Positions 8,119-16,896 of a DNA stretch of 64,000 nt are shown in pieces. Below the pieces are notes generated by a model, which saw nothing but the letters and a program-made list of their open reading frames with translations, searched no databases and was not told where the DNA came from. The stretch spans positions 2,604,001 to 2,668,000 of the forward strand of contig NZ_CP113054.1 in the NCBI RefSeq assembly GCF_026625605.1, given 5' to 3'. Numbering within the stretch: the first letter of the stretch is position 1; each line of letters starts with the position of its first letter. The DNA is from Luteolibacter sp. SL250 (GTDB taxonomy: Bacteria; Verrucomicrobiota; Verrucomicrobiia; Verrucomicrobiales; Akkermansiaceae). The position numbers were made by a program, and so were the translations under genes.

Positions 8119-11100
8119 TTATTCGCTCAGGTTCCGGGTGGTGGGCAGTCCATCGAGGGCCTGCGGGAATGTCGCGGGCAGTTTCACATTGAGGGAGATC
8201 CTCCTGCCGCCGAATTGGGTGAACGGTCCCTGCGCCCCTTGGCTGATCGCGGCGACCGCCCAGTGCACCGGAGCCCACTGCGGCTGGTTCCCGCTGGAGA
8301 ATGGGTACGTATTGGGAGGGACGTTTGTGTCCGTATAGGAGATTTTCGCCCCTTGGTCCGCCGCCAGCAGCTTCCCTTCTCCGCCGCTCGCTGCATCCCA
8401 ACGCAGCCTCCCGGAGCCGGGACGGCTCGGCTCGATGCTCACGTCATTCACCAGCCCGAACCAGATGTCATTCTGGGCCAGGGAAATCTCCCACTCTTTG
8501 ACGACGATCTCGCCCTTGGGGAGCTTCTCGACATCAAAGATCGACTCGATCACCCCTTTGATCGGGGAGAGCTTCAGGCGTGATTTGTCCGAAAGTTCCG
8601 ACACCCGGAGGATCGCACTGGCAACCGCGGCGGCTTCCTCCCTTGGCAGGATCTTCTCGTTGTCTCCCCGGACCTTGTCGAACACCAGCGGGAAACCGAT
8701 GTGCTTCGGCAGCAGATCCGCGACGAAATGCTGCGACCATATACCGATGAGCACATTCCCGATTTCCTCGATGCCGATCGCTTTCGCTTTCGCCTGCACC
8801 GATGCGATGCTTGCAGCGAACTGCGTGTAGGTGGCGGGGCTGAAGCGTTCCGGTACGATGGTGTCCAGATTCATCACCTCGCTGGCAAGTCCGGCCCGTG
8901 CGGCATGGGTGCGCTTCTCCGGGTTCTCCAACATCTTCGCGTGTTCGGCCACGAGTTTCTCCCTCAGCTTCGCCGCCTCGCTGGATTCTTCCGGACGATC
9001 GGCGTCGTCCTGCCAGCGCCCCATGCGGTTGGAGGCCAGCACCTGGAGGCCTTGTTCGTGCTCCTGAAGCAGGCGCTTCCCGAGCGTCCGTGGTTGTTCC
9101 TTTTCGCTGGAGGTGGATTCTTCGGTGGTGGCTTTTCCTGTGTTTGAGGCCAGGTAGCGGAGCTGCGGCTCCAGGTTCGCGAGGGTTTCCGATGCGGAGT
9201 TGAGGGATTGTACGAGCTTCTGTGCATCCGTGAACGAAGTTCCCGGCGTGATTTCGCGGACGGCCCTCCAGGCCACATCATAGGACTGCAACTGACGGGT
9301 CAACGCTCCGTCGTCCCCACCCCCAAACAGACGGTCGATCACCGTCACCAGAAGCGCCCGGCTCTTTTCGTCCACTGCGGTGGCTGGCAGCTTTCCATCC
9401 GGATGGGCGGCTTTCAGGATGCCGATCACCGGGCCGATGGTGTTACGGTAAAGATCCCGGTTCTTCGAACTGGTGTAGGGCAGCCCGGCCGAGCGGATCA
9501 GGATGGCCGCGGTGGACTCAAGGTCCGGCGTGGAGTCTTTGCCCGAAGAACCTTCGGATGCCTTCGGAGACAGGCAGGAAAGGATCTCATCGAGCGCATC
9601 CGCATCGGACTGCGGAATGCCTTCCGCCCCCCATTGGCTCGACCGCTTCGCGAGACCGTCGATCGCCGCTTCCAGAAGCGGACGGGTCACGATGGCATCC
9701 GCCGCCGTCCGGAATGCGGCGTGGCGGTCCTTCGAAACTCCGCCGTCCAGCGCCACGGCAGGTGAGAACAACCATCCGAACTTCGGGCGGGACTTCAGGT
9801 GGTCGTTGCCGAGCTGGTTCAGGTTCCGCAGCAGATCGTCCGAGCTGACGGGGGATTTGATGTACGACCAGCCGCCCTCTGACGAAGGAACGATCAGGGG
9901 ATGGAACCCATAGTTCTCCGTCGAGTAGGCGTCATCCGCGAGGAATCTCCAGGAACGGAGTTCGCCCGGGGGCTTGCGGCCGGTGAACCATCCGATGAGC
10001 CCCACCAGGAGCAGTGCGGATACGAATCCGACGGGGATCCACAGCTTCCAGCCGGAAAGTTTGCGTGCGATCTTTCCTTTCGTGACCAGTCCCTTCTCCT
10101 GGAAAACCTTGTCCAGGAAGAAATCCCGGAGGAAGTAGGAACGGTTCTTCGCCAGACTGAGGTCGTGTTCCCCGGTCTTGTGCTCCATGTCACGGATGGA
10201 AAGTCCCAGCGCCTTGGCAAGGGCCTCATCGAGAACCGCACCCTGCTGGAGGGCGGAGGTGAAATAGATCCCGCGCAGGAATGGAGGCTTTGATGACCAT
10301 TCGTCCACGGCGAAGATGTGGCGCAGGTAACGCTCCAGCTTTGGCGCGAGCTTCTCGAACGCATCCGGAAACGCGAACATGGAATCCACCTCCTCGAACC
10401 GCTTTTTCCCGGGGGCCGGGATCGGATCCTTCATCAGTGCCATGCGCCGCCGCCGGAGCCGGTCCGATGTCTCCCGCAGGGAGGATGCCACGCTGGAGGG
10501 ATCGAAGGTCTTTCCGAGCGGTTCGGGGTTCGACCAGCCGATCATCTGGTAGCGTTCCTCCGGGGACTCGATGTAGGAGAAGAATTCCCGGAAGCCGATG
10601 ATCCGGTCCGTTTTCGTGATCAACAGATACACGGGGAAACGCACGCCCAGTTCCGTTTGGAGCGTCTCCATCTGCTTGGCGATCTGGCCCGCCTTGGCGT
10701 CGATCTCCTTGACCGACGTGCTTTCGGCCGCTTCGTCTTCCAGCGGCACCAGTGAGGTTGCGGGGATGACGAGAACCAGTCCGTTGATGGGGCAGTCCGA
10801 GCGGTTCTTCCTCAGCATCTGGAGGAAGGAAATCCACTGCGACTGCGCCTGGTCCCCGCCGGATGAACTGTCACTCACGAACAGACGGCCCGCCGTGTCC
10901 AGGATCACCGCACGGTTGGTGAACCACCAGTGCATGCTGATGGTGCCGCCGGTTCCCTGCCAGTAGTCCTGCAGTTTGTCGGGAAAGCCGATCTCGCTGC
11001 GCCGGAGGGCCTCCGTTTTGCCGGATCCGGACTCACCCACCACCACATACCATGGCAGGCTGTAGAGGTCCTTGCCGTATTGCTTGTAGATGTCGATGCC

Positions 11101-11400
11101 GCGCTGGAACTGCTGGCGCATTTCATCGATCTCGCGGCGCCGCTGGGGATCGCTCACCCCCTGGACGCTTCCGGCATTGTCCTTGATGTCTTCGGAGAAC
11201 CCCTTGGCCTTTTTCTTCTGCGCCCTGTCGACGAAGTAGGCGCCCAGGGCGGAAAGCACGCAGAGCGTGATGTAACCCGCCATGTAGAGCTTCAGCATCT
11301 CCGGCTGGGCCGCTCCGGCCATCATCACGACCGGGGCGCAGAGACCCATGATGGCGACGGCGCCCCTGGCTGAGTTCGGTATTTTACTGAGAAGGTTCAT
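8119..11400 (-). CDS. tssM: T6SS inner-membrane component TssM (IcmF)
   Basis: TssM spans the inner membrane and periplasm and connects the TssL base to the TssJ lipoprotein. Two N-terminal membrane segments lie at about 14-32 and 38-57. The cytoplasmic ATPase-like domain follows, with Walker A GESGSGKT (122-129), Walker B-like AVILDTAG (164-171), KTDRIIGFREFF (263-274) and the IcmF hallmark RGIYFTSALQQG (376-387). A third membrane segment at about 453-473 leads into a periplasmic domain of about 620 residues. Length (1093) is normal. The intact Walker A suggests a nucleotide-binding form, though not all TssM proteins need it. Confidence 0.93.
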   Translation of the reverse strand: MNLLSKIPNSARGAVAIMGLCAPVVMMAGAAQPEMLKLYMAGYITLCVLSALGAYFVDRAQKKKAKGFSEDIKDNAGSVQGVSDPQRRREIDEMRQQFQRGIDIYKQYGKDLYSLPWYVVVGESGSGKTEALRRSEIGFPDKLQDYWQGTGGTISMHWWFTNRAVILDTAGRLFVSDSSSGGDQAQSQWISFLQMLRKNRSDCPINGLVLVIPATSLVPLEDEAAESTSVKEIDAKAGQIAKQMETLQTELGVRFPVYLLITKTDRIIGFREFFSYIESPEERYQMIGWSNPEPLGKTFDPSSVASSLRETSDRLRRRRMALMKDPIPAPGKKRFEEVDSMFAFPDAFEKLAPKLERYLRHIFAVDEWSSKPPFLRGIYFTSALQQGAVLDEALAKALGLSIRDMEHKTGEHDLSLAKNRSYFLRDFFLDKVFQEKGLVTKGKIARKLSGWKLWIPVGFVSALLLVGLIGWFTGRKPPGELRSWRFLADDAYSTENYGFHPLIVPSSEGGWSYIKSPVSSDDLLRNLNQLGNDHLKSRPKFGWLFSPAVALDGGVSKDRHAAFRTAADAIVTRPLLEAAIDGLAKRSSQWGAEGIPQSDADALDEILSCLSPKASEGSSGKDSTPDLESTAAILIRSAGLPYTSSKNRDLYRNTIGPVIGILKAAHPDGKLPATAVDEKSRALLVTVIDRLFGGGDDGALTRQLQSYDVAWRAVREITPGTSFTDAQKLVQSLNSASETLANLEPQLRYLASNTGKATTEESTSSEKEQPRTLGKRLLQEHEQGLQVLASNRMGRWQDDADRPEESSEAAKLREKLVAEHAKMLENPEKRTHAARAGLASEVMNLDTIVPERFSPATYTQFAASIASVQAKAKAIGIEEIGNVLIGIWSQHFVADLLPKHIGFPLVFDKVRGDNEKILPREEAAAVASAILRVSELSDKSRLKLSPIKGVIESIFDVEKLPKGEIVVKEWEISLAQNDIWFGLVNDVSIEPSRPGSGRLRWDAASGGEGKLLAADQGAKISYTDTNVPPNTYPFSSGNQPQWAPVHWAVAAISQGAQGPFTQFGGRRISLNVKLPATFPQALDGLPTTRNLSE

Positions 11401-11416
11401 GCGGCGGGAAAGCGGC

Positions 11417-12301
11417 TCATTCCTGGACGGCGGGTTGGACGGATTCCGTGCGCTGGATCTCCAGCACGGAGGATTCGAGGCCTTTCTTCTGGATGCCGTA
11501 CACGTAGAAGTAGCCGATGAAGATGGTCAGCAGGAGGCACAGGATCGCCGCCAGCAGGATCAGCGGGCGGTCGCGGGCCGGTGCCACGAAGTCGCGCTTG
11601 TCGGTGAAGGTGTATGCCTCCGGAGTGACTTTGGAGGATGGGTTCGCGTCGATGAACTTGCGGACGCGCGGGTAGAGCCTGCCCATGTAATCCCGCAGCT
11701 TGGCGTGGTGTTCCGGGATGGCCTTGAAATACAGGCCGGTGAAACCGATGCCGAGTGCGGTGTAGTAGAAAGCGAGGCGTTCGTTCGCGGCCTCATCCTG
11801 GGAGTCCGCCTTCAGCGTCGCCTCCAGCTTGTCATAGAACGCCTCGTCACCGGCGAGCGAGCCATCATCATCATCCGGATACTCACCGAGGCGGTCGTTG
11901 TTCCAGGGAGCCCGCAGGGTGGGGAACTCCCCGGAGGATCCGAACCAATAGTCCACATACCAGTAGAGTGGATCCCGGATGCGGTCGAACTGCTGCTGCA
12001 GGACGGGATCCCGCCGGGCACCGTCCTCGATGCTTCCCAGAAGACGGGTGGTTTCACCGCGCACCGCCTCGAAGGAGAGGTCCTTGCCGTCCCTGACGAT
12101 GCGGTGTTGCTGGCAGATGAAGAGGAAGATCGGCTCGACCGCTTCCAGAAGGCTGATCTTTTTCGACGGTGGACCGGAAAATTGGGGAGGGGAGGAAGAC
12201 GCGGCTGGTGGTGGAGGAGGAGCGGACGATCCGCCCCAGAATCCATCATCGCTGCCACCACCCCATCCGGAGTCCTCTCCTTTGCCCTTGTTCTTGGCCA
12301 T
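11417..12301 (-). CDS. tssL: T6SS inner-membrane component TssL (DotU)
   Basis: TssL is the DotU-like cytoplasmic-facing part of the membrane complex. After a low-complexity Gly/Pro/Ser N-terminus (about 10-47), the DotU domain covers about 49-215, with LLEAVEPIFLFICQQ, DPLYWYVDYWFGSSGEF and a TALGIGFTGLYF segment. A single membrane helix lies near the C-terminus (about 246-270), as expected for a tail-anchored protein. There is no peptidoglycan-binding OmpA domain, so anchoring to the wall must come from another protein. It is 294 residues, starts 19 bp after tssK and precedes tssM by 16 bp. Confidence 0.9.
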   Translation of the reverse strand: MAKNKGKGEDSGWGGGSDDGFWGGSSAPPPPPAASSSPPQFSGPPSKKISLLEAVEPIFLFICQQHRIVRDGKDLSFEAVRGETTRLLGSIEDGARRDPVLQQQFDRIRDPLYWYVDYWFGSSGEFPTLRAPWNNDRLGEYPDDDDGSLAGDEAFYDKLEATLKADSQDEAANERLAFYYTALGIGFTGLYFKAIPEHHAKLRDYMGRLYPRVRKFIDANPSSKVTPEAYTFTDKRDFVAPARDRPLILLAAILCLLLTIFIGYFYVYGIQKKGLESSVLEIQRTESVQPAVQE

Positions 12302-12320
12302 GACCTGGAAGGATGCTGGT

Positions 12321-13727
12321 TTATTCGGCGGAGCCGGAGGAACGACCGCCCAATGTCATGTAGAGGCCCAGTTGGAGATCTGCGACCTCCCGCTGCATGC
12401 TCCAGCGGCAGACCAGTTCCTTCTCCCGCACGACTTCCTCCCAGATGCGGCGGCTTTGCGTCGTCTGGAGGCGGAAATAGTATCGGCCGGTCTCCGCGGG
12501 AAGTTCCAGCGGTGGGAACCGCTCTTCCTTGAGAACCACACCGCGGATCGCGCGCTCCAGGTAGGAGCGTGGCATGAGCTTGAACTGGTCCGTATCCTCC
12601 ACCAGCTCCACCAGACGGCTCGGCTCCAGTTGGGTCTTGATGCCGAGGAACCAGGCGTTGGGTTCGTTGAAGTGCTTCTCCTCCAGCACGGCCAGACGGC
12701 TGCCGTCCGGGCCGGCCTGGAAATCGACCTTCCAGTAGTCCGGTGCCACGGCACCGTGGAGATAGTTGCGGATCTGTGAAATCACCGCCTGGAAGGATGG
12801 CAGGGGATTGTCATGGCGGTAGGGGGCGATGTCGAAGCCACCCCGCTCCGGGAACAGCGCCATCAATTCCCCCAACAGACCGCGCAGCTCCATGTAGATG
12901 TCCAGCGGCGGCACCTTGGCCGCTCCGTCACCCACATCGAGGAATGCCGGCATCCGTGCCGCAAAACGGTTCAGCGAGCGCAGCCGGAGGGTCTGCTCCA
13001 GTTGGAGCCGGTTCATGGTCTGCGTGTTGCTTCCACGTGCCACGATGTTGGCAAGCTGCTCCCGGACCGCGGCCACTTGCCCGGATAGGTCCTTCACCAT
13101 TTCCCGCAAGGTGGGGGAGGCGCTCAGATGCAGGCACGGATGGACGTAGGCCGGATCCTGGCGGGGGAACGGCTCCTCGCGGCTGGAATCATGCACCACC
13201 CTCAGCAGCGGGATTTTCTCCAGATCGCTGTCATCATCCCCATCCAGCAGCAGCATCGCGTTGAAGCGGCGGAACTGGACCGCGCGGGGTGTCTGGCCGG
13301 TGTTCTCGTCGGAGATGTCCACGGTCTCCCTGGCCACACGGTACATGATCTTCACCCGCGCGCCGGTCAGCTCATCACTGTCCAGGGTATTCGCCCGGTG
13401 GGAGAACCAGTGGGGAAGGCCGAGATAGACCGTGAAGCCTTTTGGATTCGCCGCGAAGGCTTCACGGATGTCCAGGCTGGGGAGGTCCGTGTTCTCCGGG
13501 TAGGAAAGGTGGATGCCTCCGGGCATCACCACCTGCAGCCGGTCAAAGCGGATGCGGAAATTCTCCAGATCGTCATTTGAGATGCGGGCCTCCACCACGC
13601 CGTAGGGATACGCCCAGCTCATCGCCCGCTCGCTGCCGAACTGGTCGAGGATGCCGCGCTGGAGGATCTGGAAGTGCTGGGGCAGGAGGAACAACCCTTC
13701 GTGCCAGTGGATGATGGGAGTGGACAT
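12321..13727 (-). CDS. tssK: T6SS baseplate adaptor TssK
   Basis: TssK links the baseplate to the TssLM membrane complex. The N-terminus IIHWHEGLFLLPQHFQ (residues 5-20) is the family signature. YPYGVVEARISNDDLENFRI (about 41-60) and DLPSLDIREAF follow, and the C-terminal region has VPPLDIYMELRGLLGELMALF and RAIRGVVLKEER. Length (468) is typical. It lies 36 bp downstream of the tagH-like gene at the promoter-proximal end of the operon. Confidence 0.93.
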   Translation of the reverse strand: MSTPIIHWHEGLFLLPQHFQILQRGILDQFGSERAMSWAYPYGVVEARISNDDLENFRIRFDRLQVVMPGGIHLSYPENTDLPSLDIREAFAANPKGFTVYLGLPHWFSHRANTLDSDELTGARVKIMYRVARETVDISDENTGQTPRAVQFRRFNAMLLLDGDDDSDLEKIPLLRVVHDSSREEPFPRQDPAYVHPCLHLSASPTLREMVKDLSGQVAAVREQLANIVARGSNTQTMNRLQLEQTLRLRSLNRFAARMPAFLDVGDGAAKVPPLDIYMELRGLLGELMALFPERGGFDIAPYRHDNPLPSFQAVISQIRNYLHGAVAPDYWKVDFQAGPDGSRLAVLEEKHFNEPNAWFLGIKTQLEPSRLVELVEDTDQFKLMPRSYLERAIRGVVLKEERFPPLELPAETGRYYFRLQTTQSRRIWEEVVREKELVCRWSMQREVADLQLGLYMTLGGRSSGSAE

Positions 13728-13763
13728 GGGAAGATGAAGGGGTTGGAAGGTGGATCAGCAGGG

Positions 13764-14840
13764 TCAGCTTGATCTGAGGTAGGATACCAGGGCGCCGCAG
13801 AACGCCCGTTGGAACTCCTGGTCCACGGCATCCGCCGTGAGATGCTTGGTGAGCTTCGTGTATTTGTCCCAGGACTTCCGGCCGAGGTCCCTGACTCGGG
13901 ATGCGTCGCTTGCGGTTTCCTCGATCGCGACGGTGTTTTCGATGTTCTCCGGCGCGAACATTCGGTGGTGTCCGCGGGCAAACTCCTCGGTTCCCCGGCG
14001 GATGGCGAAACAGATGCCCAGCATGAGACGCTTGGTCTTCTCGATCTCCGCGGCAAGTTCACGGGAGCTGCTTTGGTCGTCGTTTTTCAGATAGGCGGCC
14101 ACCGTTCCTTCGAACGAGGAAAGGAAGTTGCTGGTCATCAAGGACTGCAACTCCCGCGGTGCGCTCTGCCTCCAGAACTCCCAGATGAACTTGTGGAGAT
14201 CCCGCATCGAACTGGCGAGCATCCCCAGGAGTTTGAACAAACGATTGAAATCAATCGGCGCGGCAGGGGTGTCGAGCTCCCTCCACAACTGGTCGAGCCC
14301 ACGGGTGAGATCCATCAGTTCATCCGGCCGGGATGGCAGGATCACCCGTGAGGAGATCTCGGGCGGCAGCGATGTGGTGGCGGCCTGTGGAGCGGGGGTG
14401 ATGCCGGCGGCTGAGAGTGCTGCGCTGATGCGTTCCCGTTGCTCCGGAGCGGCTTGTTTCCAGTGCTCGAGGAACTGCTCCAACGGATCCACCTTAACAG
14501 AGCGGGGTTCCTGTGATGGAACGTTTGGAGAAGACACGGAACCCGCATGGTCCGTGAACACCGGAAAGCAGCCGGACAGTTTCTCCAGCAGGGTCCGTTT
14601 TTGTATGGCATCCAGAGCGCCAGCGTCTTCCAGCGCGAATTCGATCTCATCTTCGAGATAAGTCTTCTTCTGCTCGAAACCCTGGTCCGCAAAGCTGGAA
14701 TGGATCAACCGCAGCCGGGCTGCCGTCCTCCTTGCCCATACGTCGGTATCAATAACCGGTGATTGAAATTTGCTCGCCACTTCGGATAAGGATAATAACC
14801 TATTCGCAATCCTGTCTAACTGCTTCAAACCATCCTGCAA
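13764..14840 (-). CDS. TagH/ImpI C-terminal-domain-like protein lacking an FHA domain
   Basis: This is the first gene of the T6SS operon, 358 residues. The N-terminal 130 residues match nothing I know and lack the forkhead-associated (FHA) domain expected at the start of TagH proteins. The C-terminal half (about 190-358) looks like the helical domain that follows FHA in TagH/ImpI: a paired-helix tract containing ASSMRDLHKFIWEFW, then FAPENIENT, and a final SWDKYTKLTKHL...FQRAFCGALVSYL pattern. This match is by pattern only. No in-frame ATG is available near the 5' end, so a TTG at 14840 is the likely start. The divergent vWA gene begins 24 bp away. Confidence 0.5.
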   Translation of the reverse strand: MQDGLKQLDRIANRLLSLSEVASKFQSPVIDTDVWARRTAARLRLIHSSFADQGFEQKKTYLEDEIEFALEDAGALDAIQKRTLLEKLSGCFPVFTDHAGSVSSPNVPSQEPRSVKVDPLEQFLEHWKQAAPEQRERISAALSAAGITPAPQAATTSLPPEISSRVILPSRPDELMDLTRGLDQLWRELDTPAAPIDFNRLFKLLGMLASSMRDLHKFIWEFWRQSAPRELQSLMTSNFLSSFEGTVAAYLKNDDQSSSRELAAEIEKTKRLMLGICFAIRRGTEEFARGHHRMFAPENIENTVAIEETASDASRVRDLGRKSWDKYTKLTKHLTADAVDQEFQRAFCGALVSYLRSS

Positions 14841-14864
14841 GAAGATTCCATCCCTCGCTTTTTC

Positions 14865-16892
14865 ATGATTCGTCCGACTGTATTCAGGCTGGTGATCGCC
14901 TTGGTCACGGTTGCCATTTTCACTCCTTTGATGGCGAAGGACATTGGAATATTAATGGATCGTTCGCGGTCCGTGGAGCAGGGAAACCGGGATGAGGCGG
15001 TCGAATTGGTGAACGGCCTGCTGGCCGGGGATGTCCAGTCACGGATCCGCGGGAAATGGATGATCCAGGCGGATGGCATATCCAGTGAGGATGATCCCGG
15101 GCAGCGGGAGTTGAGGCGGCAGGAGCTGGCCAACATCCGTGCCCTGCTCAACGGAGAGGCGGGAAAGGGGCTGGCGGGGGAGCGTTTCCGGCTATTCCTC
15201 GGATCATTCGGAAATCTTGATACGGTTAAAAACCTGGAGTCCGAGGCTTGGGCCGAAGTTTCCGGGTCCACCAGTGCAAAGATCACGGACTGGGCGAAGA
15301 CGGTCGCGCCCAGTGACAATGAGACTCATTTCGAACTGGCGAGGGCGACTGCGGCGGCCCGCCTCGGCGGGGCGGGGGAGTTTTACTTTTTTGTGATATC
15401 GGACGGTGTCGAAGATTTGGTCAACTGGCCGGTCAGCAGCTACCTGGATGCATCGAAAATCAAGGATCCCGCAGCATTGGCCAAAGGTGATTTCCGGGAT
15501 CTCGAAAAGGCGAGGATCCTCGAAGCATACAATCTCAAACGTATCAGCGGTGCCACCGTGAAGATCGGCGGAAAGACCTACCCTGGGTATGACGAATCGG
15601 CCCGGGGCGCGCTCGCTTCCTTCAAGAAGAACTTCGCGGAGCGTTTGCTATGCCGGATCACATTGAAAGGACCTGATATCCAGGCATTCTTCACCAGCCA
15701 TCCGGAGAAAAAAGTCCCGGTGAGCGTCTCGATTTACAGTGCCAGGCCAAAGCAGGCGGTGGCGCTGGCCTTCACCACCCCGGCGGACTCGAGTGCTGGG
15801 CAACCCTATCCGGTCAGCCGTTCCGCGGACAGGATCAACTGGTCGCTTGATCTGCCTGCTGGGCAGCGGGCGGAGGACTATACGCTGGAGTTGTACGTCC
15901 GCCGTGCTTCGGACAGTGCCGAGATGGGGGTGAAACAGGTGACCGGGAATGAGGGTTCGCTTTTCCAATGGTTCCCGGATCTGGCGAATGGTGACTACGA
16001 ACTGCGCCTCACCGCGACCGGTAAAGGTGTGTCTCCGGTGGTCACCTCCGCGTTCATCAACGTCAAACGGGATGCTCCGCGGCTCGCGTTCCTCGGTGAA
16101 CTCGCCGAGGCCGGCAAAAAGGATGGCGCCCGTGTTTTCGATCCCCGCCGTGACCGTGATATCCTGGGCTACAAGGTCGCCTGGAACTGGACCAGCGGCG
16201 ACAAGGAGGATCTCGGACCTCCCTCGAAACTGGAGCGCTCGCTGTCTTTCGTTGATGAACTGGACAGCACCCGGAAACTGGAGACGGTGACCAAGCTGTC
16301 ACCGGAGGAAAAGTCCGCCGTCCTCAGCAAGCTGCTGACAGCGGACGAATCTTCGGACAGCGCCCTCCCGCTTGGCGGAACCTACCGCCTGCGCCTCACC
16401 GCCACATGGCCGGACGGAACCGTCGCCACGCCGGCGGAAGCTTGGTTTGTCCTGCCTCCTCCGAACCTGATGATTCTGCGGAAGACCGCGGAAAGCGAGA
16501 GTGAGCCGCGCGTTGTCGAGGAAGGTGAGCTCATCAAGATCGGCAACTGGATGGACCGCTGGACCAAGCATCAATTTTCATACGACCTGTCCGTCATGAA
16601 GAAAGAGGGGGGCGAATGGGTGCCGCTGGAGGGGAGTTCGAACGAGTGGCCGTTGAAGCTTGAGGAGACGTCCAACGGACCATGCATCCGTGTCGCATCG
16701 TCGTTCTCGGATGTTTTGAGATACCGTGTCTCCTTCGGCCCGGATGACGACGCGAAGCGGGAACTGGTTGAGTGTCCGGAAGCGTTCGGCTTCGTGGAGA
16801 CAAAGGGTTTCCCCCTGTTACCCTGGATCCTCGGGGGGCTTATCCTCCTGACCTTTGGCTTCTTCGGCTGGAACTTCCTGCGCAAGCGCTGA
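14865..16892 (+). CDS. Membrane-anchored von Willebrand A-domain protein
   Basis: The 675-residue product has a signal peptide (about 1-24), a large exported region and a C-terminal membrane helix (about 651-671) ending in Arg/Lys, giving a periplasmic protein anchored at its tail. Right after the signal peptide lies a vWA-like metal site: D32-R-S34-R-S36 (DxSxS), a Thr at about 154 and D180 in VISDG, matching the MIDAS pattern. The middle and C-terminal parts read as beta-sandwich domains. It is divergent from the T6SS operon by 24 bp, so the two probably share a control region. In Pseudomonas the T6SS kinase PpkA carries a periplasmic vWA domain; here that domain may be a separate protein (inference). 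Confidence 0.7.
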   Translation: MIRPTVFRLVIALVTVAIFTPLMAKDIGILMDRSRSVEQGNRDEAVELVNGLLAGDVQSRIRGKWMIQADGISSEDDPGQRELRRQELANIRALLNGEAGKGLAGERFRLFLGSFGNLDTVKNLESEAWAEVSGSTSAKITDWAKTVAPSDNETHFELARATAAARLGGAGEFYFFVISDGVEDLVNWPVSSYLDASKIKDPAALAKGDFRDLEKARILEAYNLKRISGATVKIGGKTYPGYDESARGALASFKKNFAERLLCRITLKGPDIQAFFTSHPEKKVPVSVSIYSARPKQAVALAFTTPADSSAGQPYPVSRSADRINWSLDLPAGQRAEDYTLELYVRRASDSAEMGVKQVTGNEGSLFQWFPDLANGDYELRLTATGKGVSPVVTSAFINVKRDAPRLAFLGELAEAGKKDGARVFDPRRDRDILGYKVAWNWTSGDKEDLGPPSKLERSLSFVDELDSTRKLETVTKLSPEEKSAVLSKLLTADESSDSALPLGGTYRLRLTATWPDGTVATPAEAWFVLPPPNLMILRKTAESESEPRVVEEGELIKIGNWMDRWTKHQFSYDLSVMKKEGGEWVPLEGSSNEWPLKLEETSNGPCIRVASSFSDVLRYRVSFGPDDDAKRELVECPEAFGFVETKGFPLLPWILGGLILLTFGFFGWNFLRKR

Positions 16893-16896
16893 GGAT

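Noticed and set aside
1..14840. T6SS effector, immunity protein or VgrG within the operon
   Set aside because: Every gene in the operon is a core or accessory component. No toxin-like domain or VgrG is present in the window.
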